Positions 23,647 through 34,237 of a DNA stretch of 64,000 bases are shown piece by piece. Below the pieces are notes generated by a model, which saw only the letters and a program-made list of their open reading frames with translations, was not told where the DNA came from and searched no databases. How positions within the stretch are numbered: position 1 is the first letter of the stretch; each line of letters begins with the position of its first letter. A program made the position numbers and the translations under genes. This stretch comes from Magnolia sinica (Eukaryota; Streptophyta; Magnoliopsida; Magnoliales; Magnoliaceae), in assembly GCF_029962835.1 (NCBI RefSeq), contig NC_080582.1, positions 13,834,032-13,898,031 on the forward strand. Reading direction: 5' to 3'.

Positions 23647-25440
23647 CTTCAATGGTAATAAGCTATATGGGCCAATAGAAGAGTTCAAAAATCATGCAAA
23701 TCTAAAATTCAAGTGGGCCACACGTCAGACAAAACGGGCAGGATGGAACATCCACCATTGGAAACTTGGCAGGACATCGGGATGATATTTGTGCCCATGG
23801 TTTTATTTGTGTGGTGATAACCTTATTAACGGTTGAGATGGTGTATAAATATCATAATGGGTTCTAGGAAGTCTCAATGGTGGACGTTTCCATTCTCAGT
23901 ATTTCACTCGGAGTGGCCTAACTTAGTTTTGAACCTGCCCGATTTTTAGACCCTATCCCATTACGAGCTTGAGAAAATCATGAACAAAGTGGTTTTGTTA
24001 CTGCATTTCTGTGGGCCCACATAGCTTCTGGTCACAAGAACTTCCCATGATGCATTTCGTCATCCATCTCTTGGCATGCATTTTGCAGTGAGGATTTTGA
24101 CAACTCACGGTGCCCCTTATCAGCATACATTGTTGGGGTGGGTTTTCAATCTGTTTTGCTTCCTAAACTATGATCTCCCTGTTTTTGTTATAATCATGCC
24201 ATAGATGCTATGGTAGCAATGCTTCATTGTTGATCCTAACCTATCATGCTTGGATTCGAATATGAGCCATTTGATCTTTAGTTCTCAATGTTCTAAATTT
24301 TCTGTCCTAGACAATCATTAGTTTAGCGAATGCTTCTTATTATACACTAGAATATGAACAATTTATTTCATCATCTAAGATGTATTTCGAGTTCTAAACC
24401 CATCCTCGATGGCTATGGTATGGTGGGCACCATTCTCTATCAAACCCTTATAGCAACTGGCGCAGGTATGGACGTGATGAGGTCGATCACTGTCTTCCTC
24501 AAAGTGGATAATTATTCCAATTCCATGAAGTTTTTCTATATTTTTCATAAAGATTCCTCGAATCCACAAGAAAAAATAGAAATAAATTCTAGTAAATTCA
24601 AAAATAGCTTAATTGATGATAAAAAAATGGAATTACATGGGTTTTTAATTGTCACTTGCACAATGTGATTCTTTACAATTATAAGCAAACCATGATAATC
24701 CTAACAAATGGATGAATCGAAATGTTGATTGGACCTATTTTTGTGTAAATGATCTTGACCGTCCATTTTTAATTCCATTTACGGAATGGTCAAATTTACT
24801 AAATCAGTGTGATATTTTCATGGTAGTTCTTGAAATATGGATTATACCTGATGAACCGTATTGATCAATGGTTTGGACTGTCTATGTTCTGAATAAAAAT
24901 GGGTACACTATAACAAATTGTGTTCGTAGGCACCGGAGCATTTCTAAATAAATAAATAAAAGAGTCCTTGTGAAGCAACAATATTTATGGGAGATGTGTT
25001 GGTGTTCTCTCACATAATTTTTTTTTTTTTAAAAATTAGGGCTTGATACCAAAAATGAGAGGTATATAAATCTCAGGTGGACCACACCACATGATAACAA
25101 TAGTGATTGAATATCCACCATTAAAACCCTCCTAAGGTCCATTGTACTTTTTATTTGACATCAAATCTATTGATTAGGTCATACATGCCCGGATGATGAG
25201 AAAAAGAAATATCAGATTGATCCAAAAATGTATATGGCCCCCAAAAGTAACTTAATGGTCGATGCTCATTCAACACTGTTTCCTATAATGTGGTCCAGTT
25301 GAGATTGGGATATACCTCATTTTTTGTCTCATACCATAAAATGATATGGAAAAATAGATGGACGGCAGGGATGAAACACATACAACATCGTGGCGCCCAC
25401 ACAACACCGACAACCAGCCACGGGCGTTGGTGTCAGCGCG
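23647..25440. other. LTR-like remnant and fold-back element F
   Basis: 24,340-24,680 includes GATCACTGTCTTCCTCAAAG and TTCCTCGAATCCACAAGAAA, homologous to 5110-5240. 25,030-25,440 is a fold-back fragment (GGTGGACCACACCACATGAT, AGATGGACGGCAGGGATGAA, GGCGCCCACACAACACCGAC). CACTATAACAAATTGTG at 24,908 resembles a CACTA end but lacks subterminal repeats. No gene recognised. Confidence 0.45.
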
Positions 25441-25552
25441 AGTAGAGAGAAGGAGATATACTCTCCTCTGTCTCTCACTCTCTGTCTCCTCTCCCTCGCG
25501 CACCCTCTCTCTCTCTCTCGGTCTCTCACTCTCTGTCTCCTCTCCCTCGCGC

Positions 25553-25607
<55 letters not shown>

Positions 25608-25732
25608 CCCTCTCAACCGCGCCCTCTCTCTCTCTGTCTCTCTGTCGCTCTCTCTGTCTCTCTCGGTGCTCTCTCTCTCGCGCATCCTCTCTCTCTCTGT
25701 CTCTCTCGGTGGATCGGTGGACCGTGACCGGG

Positions 25733-25782
<50 letters not shown>

Positions 25783-26000
25783 CGTTCTCACCGTTGACGA
25801 AAATCCCCAATTTCTCGATTTTGGGATTCGAAATCCCTAATTTCTGGATTTGGGATTCGAAATCCCTAATTTGCCTGTATGGGATTCGGATTTGAGGATT
25901 CAGAATCGAAAATCCCTGATTTTTTGATTTTTTGGGGATTCATATCTGAAAATCCCTAATTAACAGATTTATTTGGGATTCATATCTGAAGTGGACGCAA
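25440..26000 (+). promoter_or_regulatory. CT-rich leader-like region, possible captured promoter/5' UTR
   Basis: 25,440-25,795 is CT microsatellite with a duplicated TCTGTCTCCTCTCCCTCGCG block. It is followed by AT-richer sequence with repeated GGGATTCGAAATCCC palindromes (25,825-25,870). Plant 5' UTRs and first introns often look like this. It lies just upstream of the exon series on the plus strand. No TATA box was identified, so promoter activity is a guess. Long open frames here are translations of the CT tract. Confidence 0.35.
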
Positions 26001-26450
26001 TGTACTTTAATTTGATTCTTTAATAATATCTGTTGATCTGTGTTGCGTCATAATGAGTGGTGTACCTTAGCAAGCAATTTTTACCAAGGTGGTTTTATTC
26101 AATGCTAGCATGCTTTCAAAATTGTTTTTTTGTTTGTTAGCCTTTCCCCCCATTTACAGGTTCAAATCAATCTGTTGTATAATGACATTGGTTCTTTAGG
26201 TCTTTAAGAATATATTTTCCTTGAAACTGTGGCTATTTGGCACAAATAATTTTGAGCAAGAATCACATATGTCCAGCCTTTATTCATATTTCAGGTATAT
26301 AGGTATGCTGTCTGATGTTCTGAAATCTCAACATGAGGAAGGGGAAGCTTACTTGTCTGAAATTGATGTTTGGCTTTCCTCCTTTTCTTTACATATCTTC
26401 AGGTAAAAGATGATCTAGCTCCATTTGTTTGTGTGCCCGCACACATGCAG

Positions 26451-26580
26451 GAAGGAGTTAGAAGATGTGTTGTCTATAGATGATCTCGAAAGCCTTAAAA
26501 ACTTGCCAATGGCTAGTTTTGAGTCAGAACTTTGGAAAGTAGTTGGCCAGAATCGTTTGCCTGAAACAGACAGAAGAAAG
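26451..26580 (+). pseudogene. Captured exon, RNA-dependent RNA polymerase-like (RDR gamma clade)
   Basis: The exon is bounded by CATGCAG and AAG/GTGATA and codes for 43 residues without a stop: KELEDVLSIDDL, ESLKNLPMASFESELW, then NRLPETDRRK. The pattern L.DLPM..FES..W.......ED/TDRR recalls the N-terminal region of plant RDR3/4/5-type polymerases, which copy RNA in silencing; I recall the family, I could not search it. The expected following block (LDWDSGKTH) is absent. The upstream stretch 26,285-26,400 also reads open (LKSQHEEGEAYLSEID) but is unassigned. Confidence 0.4.
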
Positions 26581-26740
26581 GTGATACTTCTTGTTTGATA
26601 ACTGTCATTCTCATTTACATGCTATGTCGTATCCCATTAAGACTGAGAAGTCAATCTCAGCATTATTAACCTTGTGAGGATGTTCATTATGATTTTTGTT
26701 TTTGTGTATTTGCTAAGTTGTCCATTTCATTGTTCAAGTG

Positions 26741-26881
26741 AGCTTGCTTTGGAAGCTTGTTAAAGTTCCACATCCTGAAAATGTAAGAGCTCAGGAAGTG
26801 CTTGTGCTCTTCCTTCTGTCTACTGGAATCAAGAACCCAAGTGTTGAATTGGGTGCAAGCAGTTTGAAGTCGAAGAGTGCA
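26741..26881 (+). pseudogene. Unidentified captured coding-like segment
   Basis: Open translation starting SLLWKLVKVPHPENVRAQEV and continuing LVLFLLSTGIKNPSVELG, which has the composition of real protein. GTAAGAG inside it (about 26,783) could be a splice donor. I do not recognise the family. It is on the same strand as the other captured pieces. Confidence 0.35.
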
Positions 26882-27012
26882 CTACACCAAAATCATAATC
26901 ATTATTAAATTCTTTTTTTTTTTTTTTACAAACATCATGTCAGACTTCTTTTTTACTCTGTTCCATTTTTCTGTTTGATTTTTTATGTCCAGAGATACAG
27001 GTTCATCAACGA

Positions 27013-27130
27013 AAGAATTCCATTGATACATTGCTTGCCAAACAGGCTGTCCTTGTGGATATCTGTACTATGGAGGTTCAAGGGTGGACCTCACACCCCC
27101 CAAGTTCAATTGGATATGTTAGAATGGAAA
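27013..27130 (+). pseudogene. Unidentified captured coding-like segment
   Basis: After GATACAG the frame reads VHQRKNSIDTLLAKQAVLV then DICTMEVQGW, protein-like and without a stop until 27,237. Family not recognised. It may belong to the same source gene as the segment at 26,741. Confidence 0.35.
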
Positions 27131-28347
27131 TATATAACCATAGTTTTTCTTTTCGATGTTTTCACAGCTGTACGGATCTACGGCACCATACAGTTATAAG
27201 TAGATGGTACTTCAGCAAATTGTCTCTAAATAATTGATATCAACTGAGTCCTCTTTTAGAGGTTGTATTTCAACCATAGCAGATCCTGTCAATAGGCTTA
27301 ATATATAAAGACCCATGCATCTGTTATTCAAGAAACATGGTGGAAATCAAAGCCTTTGGTAGTATTAAATGACCATAAATATCAGTCAGGTGGTATTCCG
27401 TAGTTGCATATTTTGAGGAAAATGCTCAACCAGGTTCTTTAGAGATGGTTCAGGGAAGATCACTTTTTGTTTTCCAATAGGCTTTGTTGAGCTGTATGTA
27501 TGGACTTCTGGAGTAGACTATGATGATATTTTGACTGAATTGAGTCAGTTTTCTTGTTTCCTTTCATAGATTTGATTTTCTATTGGCGTGATGGCTTTAG
27601 AGCCTCTTTGGTGCAATGCCTTAAGAGTTTTGTGGCACAATTCCACATATTTATCTTTTTATTTGTTGTTTTGTCATTACTGTTGGCTGTTGCTTCATGG
27701 TAGATTTGTAGTCAATGTCTAGTATGCAGCCTGAAATTCGGAGAAAAAACTCTGAAAAGATTCCTTTGCATGTAACTGTTAAAAAAAGATTCCTCTGCAT
27801 ATGAGATAAAAACAGAGAGGGGCTCCACTTCATCCAGTGTAGGGTATATGAAAGTGAAAAAACCAGACATTGGACATTAGAGAAGTAAACTTGCTTTATA
27901 GGGCCTTCTCTTGTAAATGGTTAGGTAAAATTTTGATCCTGTGTGAATGGTTGGGGCTACCAAGTATGTTGCGAGGAGAGTTTGGTACAGAAAAAACATT
28001 CGCCATCATATAATATTCTTCTGGAAGGCTGTTGGAAAAAATTATAATGATTTTTCTGCAAGTAATTTTTCCAACCTGCATTTCCCACCCCTGAACATTT
28101 CCCCAAGGAAGCCTTGAGAAGTGAATGAGATGTTCTATGGCATCTCCCATCAACATCTGCCTCATCAGATGATTGTCAAGCCCAACTTCTTTCCCTTCTG
28201 AGTCCCGATTAGAATACTCATAACCATGACAAATTGGAAAGCCATCCTTAGTAATTTCTCATTTCCATTGTATCATGATCCGATCATTATTGTTTTGTGC
28301 ACATTGGCTTGTCTTTTGGACACCTTGTGATCTTTGCCGTGATGCAG

Positions 28348-28438
28348 GGTGGCAGACAAGGACTGGGGAGCTGATTTTAGGAAGCTGTCTGCTAGTGCAG
28401 CTCTTGTTGGCCTTACTTTATGGTTTGACCATATGCAG
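28348..28438 (+). pseudogene. Unidentified captured exon with a possible GC donor
   Basis: Follows GATGCAG and ends CATATGCAG/GCAAGT, a good match to the rare GC-AG intron donor. One frame gives VADKDWGADFRKLSASAALV then GLTLWFDHMQ without a stop. Family not recognised; it may be part of the peptidase gene that follows or of another gene. Confidence 0.4.
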
Positions 28439-28874
28439 GCAAGTCTTCTTTCACTAGCTACATCACTAAGCTTTATTTATTGTCAAGGAAACCAGTGGTG
28501 GATGATGAAATGATTAAAATCATGCTTTCTTTAAACTAATGATATCTATCAGAACATCTTCTCTTGCATTGAGAATGGCCTTGACTTGATGCTTTTATCG
28601 TCCAGAATCATGTAGATCTTGCTCATCTGGATGATATTTTTTCCCCTTTAAATATCTTGGAGCTGATCTTTTGTGTTGCCTTGCAAACTTTACAGGTTTC
28701 TTATTATTTTAACAATCCAGATGTCACAGAGTGATTTTCAAGGTTCCTCCTGCCCTGCAGATATGTTTTTTTTTAATCTCATACTGCAATACATCTTAAG
28801 TAGCAGTTGTTGCCAATGGAATGATATGCATGACTAGGACCCTATAATTATGATCATGATACCACTATGTGCAG

Positions 28875-29161
28875 GAAAAGGGTTTCAGCTCAGGTGATAT
28901 CTTTATCAAAAGAGTTGTCGCCAAGGTAGGGGACTTTGTCGATGTGAGTTTCCCCTCCAGCTAATTTTTTTAAAATCACTTTCATTGATCAAGAATGATT
29001 CAATATGCATTTGATTCCATACTTCATTTTCTAATGCTAAGCATCGGACATGCATGTGTTTTGCCTTTTGATAGGTTCGTGATGGAAAATTGATGGTGAA
29101 TGGAGTAATCCAAGATGAAGATTTCATTTTAGAGCCACTTGAATATGAAATGGATCCTATG
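28875..29161 (+). pseudogene. Thylakoidal processing peptidase (type I signal peptidase) fragment, two exons
   Basis: Type I signal peptidases of the thylakoid remove lumen-targeting peptides with a Ser/Lys dyad. Exon 28,875-28,943 (after GCAG, before GTGAGT) gives SSGDIFIKRVVAKVGDFVD, including the Lys box with the catalytic Lys. Exon 29,075-29,161 (after ATAG, before GTAAGT) gives VRDGKLMVNGVIQDEDFI then LEPLEYEMDPM. The two exons join in frame and closely match plant chloroplast TPP. The upstream Ser box (PSMxPT) and the downstream GDN box are absent, so this is a fragment of about 52 residues and cannot be an active enzyme. Confidence 0.8.
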
Positions 29162-31045
29162 GTAAGTTCTCCTTTTGAACTTTGCAATATATATAACTTA
29201 AAACTTGGCAAGAATTTTCAGATTGTCTCAACGATTTTTTTTTTTTTTTTTATAAAAATATAGGAATAAACTAGTTAATTTTTTGGTGTTTTGGTAATTG
29301 GAATTAAGGAAGAAAAGGTTATTTGCAGATTGGTTTTTAAAAAGTGATGAGCTGAAATGCTTTGAAACTTTTGCTGACTTCTTGTAACTGATCCTTGACC
29401 TAACATGTATGATGACTGAAGCAATCATGCTGCTGAAATGCTTTGGAACTGTTGCTGATGTCTTGTAACAGATCCTTGACCTAACATGTATGATGGGCAA
29501 AGCAATCATACCACCTAAATGCGTTTAACTTATTTACTGTGAGTTGTATCCGGATTATGTGTAATGAGTAGTATTATGAGTTTTGACTAGGAATTATTTT
29601 GTTAATAGGCCTTTACTACATAACCGAGAGCAAATATTAGACACTGATTCGGAACTAGAGAGTTAAAAGAGGAGGAAGTTGATCATGGGATATGTATCAT
29701 TCATTTAACAAAACTTTGCTTAGTTTTTCATGAACTCGTCCTTTTCTTGACTTTGTTTGAGAGTGATTCTATAGGCCACATGAAGTGATTTTTTTGCAGG
29801 TTCTTTGGGTGATTTGCTAATCAATCTGTTTGGTAAGATAACCTGCAAATCTATCAGTTGTGTCCACACCACTGTTTTGAATAGTGTCGTAGCGTAGCGT
29901 AGCTACGATGCTAAAGTTAGCAAATAGCGTAAATCCCTTGTGGCGTATGCTATAGGGGTCGCAGCCTATGTAGCGTCATAGTGTACACTAGGTTTTTTTG
30001 TATTTATTAATGATAATTATATTTTGTATTTAATACTTGATTTCTTTTCATACTTGTGACTTAGTACTCAAGAAAAAGAAGTACCATGGCATACCATAGC
30101 ATTCACTCGAAACTAAACAGCCCCTAAAGTTTTTCTTATTTATATAATATGAATGGCGCGTTTCCTAATATTTTCTTGTTTACTCCAAACCTTTGCTTAG
30201 TTGTTCCATGTAATGGCTCAATAGGCCCCAAGGTTGAGGGTTTGAGTTGGTGCTAACACCATCAAAACTTATTTAATATGAATACAATCAACTAAAAACT
30301 TTGTAAAATTGTCATGCGATTCTTGCATAAAACATATCTAGATTCTAGACATGCAGGCCCATTTATAGAAACCCTCTTTATGAGCAGTTTGGATCCTTGA
30401 AATTGGAAACTAAAGATTTGAGTATAAATAAGTTTTAGTAAAATATTTCACTTTATAATTTACCAAAATCCACAATCTTGAAGGGCTAGTGGTTTGATGC
30501 TTCGACATAAAATAAGAAACCAATCTGTTCATGGTTCATGATATATGACTTGTGAGAGAAAATAGGAATAAATGGAATAAACCTGTAGTGGAAGACATGA
30601 TCCATGTGACAATTGGAAGCTGAGGCAATTATTACACCATATCTTGATCAGCATGCCTGTAGATGTGTGGCATAGTCATTTCCTGAACTCAATCCATGTC
30701 AGGTAACTTCTTACATGTATCTGACCAAACTTAAACATGATAACTTTTTCCACATTCCTCTAACCCCAAAACAAGCATAAAACCAACTCCACTTTCTAAT
30801 TTAGGAGATGCATGGATGAGAGGATCTCTACCCTATGCTTCCCATCTTAGTACTTCATGCTCATCTTCTTGCTCTTTTTTTAATATTGAAATTTGGTCTC
30901 TGATAAAGTACAGCTAATTGTTCTCATGATTTCGAATCAGTATTTATTTAAACAAATTGGATGTCATTCCTATCTTTGTTCTTACAGCAAGATGCATTTT
31001 TATTTTCTTTTATTGCATGCTCTTATTTTCTGCTTGTGTGGTTGT
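29162..31045. other. Intron-like spacer between captured fragments
   Basis: Contains a duplicated stretch (CTGAAATGCTTTGAAACTTTTG / CTGAAATGCTTTGGAACTGT, about 29,352 and 29,433) and, at about 29,868-30,000, a repeat with TGTTTTGAATAGTGTCGTAG and several GCGTAGC copies, resembling the one at 12,288. No exon recognised. Confidence 0.45.
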
Positions 31046-31553
31046 CATGAAAAGCGGGATGCTGCCACTGCTCCAAATGTTGGGGATCGTGTTCTGTATG
31101 TTATTATTAAAGCTGCAAAAGGTGCCAAGGTAGTTGGTTATGTGATGCTTGTTCTTTGTGAGTTGTTTTTTCCTGTGCTCATTGGTAATGCTTTCAAATC
31201 CACTGGTTCATAATGAAACAGGCTTATGAAAGGTCGGAGGATCCTATCTTCGTGCTAGAGAATAACATTCCAATTGATTCCCATTACTATCTCGAAAATC
31301 AAATTAGCAAGGTGTTATTTGGTATTTCCTTCAAGATTTACTTCACTACTTTCTTTGATTGACCTGGTTATTGAGTATTTTCCATGTTACAGCCGCTTTT
31401 GAGAATATTTGATCCCATTCTGAAGAATGCGGAAAAGGAACTTCTCCATGGCAGCCACACAAGATCAGTTTCCATTTCAATTCCTTCAAACAGCGGTATC
31501 ATGAAATTTGCTAAGAAACAACTTTGTTGCATTGGCTGCAAAGCTCTAATCAG
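31046..31553 (+). pseudogene. POLD1: DNA polymerase delta catalytic subunit fragment, three exons
   Basis: DNA polymerase delta is the main lagging-strand replicase. Exon a, about 31,046-31,129: KRDAATAPNVGDRV and YVIIKAAKGAK. Exon b, 31,222-31,311: [19 protein letters not shown] then YYLENQISK. Exon c, 31,393-31,553: PLLRIFDPILKN, SIPSNSGIMKFAKKQ, CCIGCKALIR, entering the C-terminal zinc finger (CysA). All borders are GT/AG and the reading frame runs through without a stop. It matches the end of plant POLD1 closely but the polymerase active site and the final cysteine motif (CysB) are missing, so it is a captured piece, not the gene. Confidence 0.92.
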
Positions 31554-32650
31554 GTAAGTTTCCTACATTTGCTAAGTTATGGTCCTAGTGCATAATTGTC
31601 AATGTATCGTGTGTATGACATTCACCCTCCAATAGGTTGGTCCGGCCATGAAGATCACCTAGCACATAAATCGGGTATATCCACTCATCAGATGTGCCAC
31701 ACATGTACTTTGGATCGGCTGAGCGGTTGTCCATGTTTTTTGTGGTTTGGCCTACTTGATTATTTGATCAACCTGAAATTTGCATCAGGTGTTTTCATGG
31801 AGGTGCCAACCTTTTTGATTGGTTGGATGTTAGACACGCTTGAAACATTGAATCTTATGTGCTGGTTGGTCAATAACCAATAGTCCAACTAGTTGCACAT
31901 GAGACCTCGTGTGTATCATCGTCATCATCATAGCCTTCCGTCAGGTATTTGGGTCAGCTTTGTGAATCTCATTTCACCAATCAATCCTAAGGCTCTATGC
32001 TATGCAACTGAACAAGCCTTCATATACTTCCTCACCACCTTGATCCAAGACCTTTTTAGGTCTTCCTGTCATATTCTTTTTGAGGCCTTTCAACTCCTAT
32101 CATTATTCCTTGCTGGAGCTCTCTAGTCTTTGTTGCACATGACCGATCACCTCAACCTGCTCTAGATCATTTAATTTCTTATTGGAATTATTCTTATGCT
32201 GTTCCAATGAACTCATTTTTAATTCTATACTTTCGTCCCAAGCATAGCCAGTCAAGTAGCTGTCTTATGAAAATTTTCTAGTTTCATTGACATAGGAGCC
32301 GATCAATTTCCTTGTTTCATAGACATTCCCATGATGAAGGGCTTGATCCAAAATGACATAGGAGTCGGGAGGAACACTTGTTTCATAGACATCCACCGAT
32401 GGATAAACGAACTTATATGTATTTATGCGTGAATGAATGTGATGTGGATAAGATTGTTTGTGTTTGGATGAATGTACTTTTATGTTTGGATGGATTTACT
32501 AGTTTGGGTTTATATGAATGTGAATGTGAATATGATGCATTATACTATATAACAGGTGTATATCAGGAAAAATATGATGAAATATATTATAACAGGTGTA
32601 TATTAGGAAAAATAATTTTTTTGTGAAATTTTGTGCCGGAATATTGAATT
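31554..32650. other. Region between captured POLD1 exons and CACTA 3' end
   Basis: No gene recognised. GTCCGGCCATGAAGATCACC and CTCATCAGATGTGCCACACA at 31,640-31,700 belong to a dispersed repeat type also seen at 14,440 and 17,940. 32,530-32,620 has a doubled ATAACAGGTGTATATYAGGA block. Confidence 0.4.
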
Positions 32651-32654
32651 TATA

Positions 32655-33277
32655 AAAGAGACTTTTAGCTACGAAATTTTTCGTAGGCAAAAGTTTTGTA
32701 AATATTACTAAAAGTGGAACGAATATTTTTTAGCAGCGAAAATTTTCGCTGCTAAAAGTCTTGTAAAGTTTTTTTAGCGACGAAAGTTTTCATCGCTAAA
32801 AGTGGACCGAATATTTTTGGTAGCGAAAATTTTCGCTGCTAGTTTTTTTAGCGACGAAAATTTGCGTCGCTAAAAGTGGAATTTAAATTTTTGGCCGCGA
32901 AAATTTTCGCTGCTAAAAGCCTTATAAAGTTTTTTTAGCGACGAAAAGTTTCGTCGCTAAAAGTCAGCGAAAATTTTCGTTGCTAAAAGTCTTATGAAGT
33001 TCTTTTAGCGACAAAAATTTTCGTCGCTAAAAGTGGAACGTATATGTTTGACAGCGAAAATTTTCGCTACTAAAAGTCTTGTGAAGTTTTATTAGCAACG
33101 AAAATTTTCGTCGTTAAAAATATTACCTTTGGCGGCGATTTAAATTTTTCGTCGATAAAACCTTTTTACGCCGGTGTTTTAGTGACGAAAATGTTCGTCG
33201 CTAAAACTTATTAGCTACGAAATTTTGGCTTTTAGCGACGACAATTTTCGTTGCTAAAAGTGGGATTTCTTGTAGTG
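32655..33277. repeat. CACTA 3' subterminal palindrome array and terminus
   Basis: Units such as TTAGCGACGAAAA...TTTTCGTCGCTAAAAG and AGCAGCGAAAATTTTCGCTGCT, ending GTGGGATTTCTTGTAGTG at 33,277. The GCAGCGAAAATTTTCGCTGC variant is frequent here but not in the left array, so the two arrays have diverged. Confidence 0.85.
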
Positions 33278-34194
33278 ACTTGTGACATACCACTTGAGAA
33301 GGGTTCCTTAAATACTTTATTTCGGTTGGTCTTTTCCTAATTCTAATCCATTCATTACATTTAGGCTGAAAAGTAGGGTCGAGATACACTATTTTCTTGG
33401 TAATCCACTATCTAAATTGGCCAATCTTGAAAAATGACTTGGTAGATGCCAAAATATACTTAATCTTGGTTAACAATCCACGCCTAACGATCAAGTTCCA
33501 AAATTAGCGAAAATGTGAAGTCGTAATAGGAAAACAATTGAGAAAATTTTGGTGGTTGATCGATGGTAGGAAAGGTCTAAATATGATATTTTACACGTCG
33601 TGTTAAAAGATAGTAACCAATTTTAGGGTGGTCATCATCTGACAGTATAGAATCATGGATCGGGGTTCAAATTTTATATAATCCGATAGCTATATGAAGC
33701 CAAGGTGTGGTCAAATTTTGAGTTGCGATTGATGATGGGAAGTGGATTAATTGAAAGATCCAAATTTGAAAAGATGTGGCAACTTGGTTATTTATTAAAA
33801 CAGGGTAACTTAGAACTTAAGAAAATATTTACTAAGGTGAGACACTCATATTTCACATTCGCTCTTTATGATGGGCAATTCAAATCACTCACATAAAGGA
33901 AAATATTTGACCACAACTACCCACGAACTTTCCCGTAATACTCCCTACTTTTCAATACTAAGGTGTTATAACGTAGGTTTCTTAAGACTAATAGATGGAG
34001 TAGATCTATCAAATTCGCCACCATAGATTTCACACTATACGATGCATGGGCACATGCTCCATTACAACTAAAAAGAGTGAAATTCACATACAAGACGCTA
34101 TGTTTGAAATTCAAATTTGGCTAAACTATATTAGACTCACCAGAATAAGAGGATCAAATTTCGAACGTGCAAAGTCAATATCATGACTTAAAAT
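33278..34194. other. Unclassified, probably LTR-derived
   Basis: No gene recognised on either strand. GGTGTTATAACG at 33,962 recalls an LTR terminus of the TGTAACACC type, but no matching target duplication was found with the start at 19,683. Confidence 0.25.
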
Positions 34195-34237
34195 GAACAT
34201 CTATTTGATCAAATTTAAAATGATCAAATAGATGTTC
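34195..34237. repeat. Perfect hairpin, 17-bp arms
   Basis: GAACATCTATTTGATCA, a 9-base AT loop, then TGATCAAATAGATGTTC. The arms match at all 17 positions. Confidence 0.9.

Larger units (their letters stand above)
21244..33277. mobile_element. CACTA (En/Spm-like) element with captured gene fragments
   Basis: Left end GACTACAAGAAAGAGGG (first base C to G) and right end GGGATTTCTTGTAGTG, whose reverse is CACTACAAGAAATCCC: the ends share ACTACAAGAAA. Each end is followed inward by an array of GCGACGAAA/TTTCGTCGC palindromes, as in CACTA subterminal regions that bind transposase. The 12-kb interior holds exons of at least two, probably three, unrelated host genes on one strand and no tnpA/tnpD-like frame, so it is non-autonomous. 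The 3-bp flanks differ (GTA left, ACT right), so a clean target duplication is missing; the ends could belong to two elements. Confidence 0.7.

Noticed and set aside
25270-25840. Long open frames of up to 173 codons
   Set aside because: Low-complexity Arg/Glu or Ser/Leu strings from CT/GA repeats, open in several frames at once.
26884-26910. CACTACACCAAAATCA as a CACTA terminus
   Set aside because: No subterminal repeats next to it and no partner end; chance or a different small element.
19683-33970. One LTR from TGTAACACCC (19,683) to GGTGTTATA (33,962) split by the CACTA element
   Set aside because: The termini are similar in inverted form but the 5-bp flanks (TTCAC and ACGTA) do not match and no other evidence joins the two parts.
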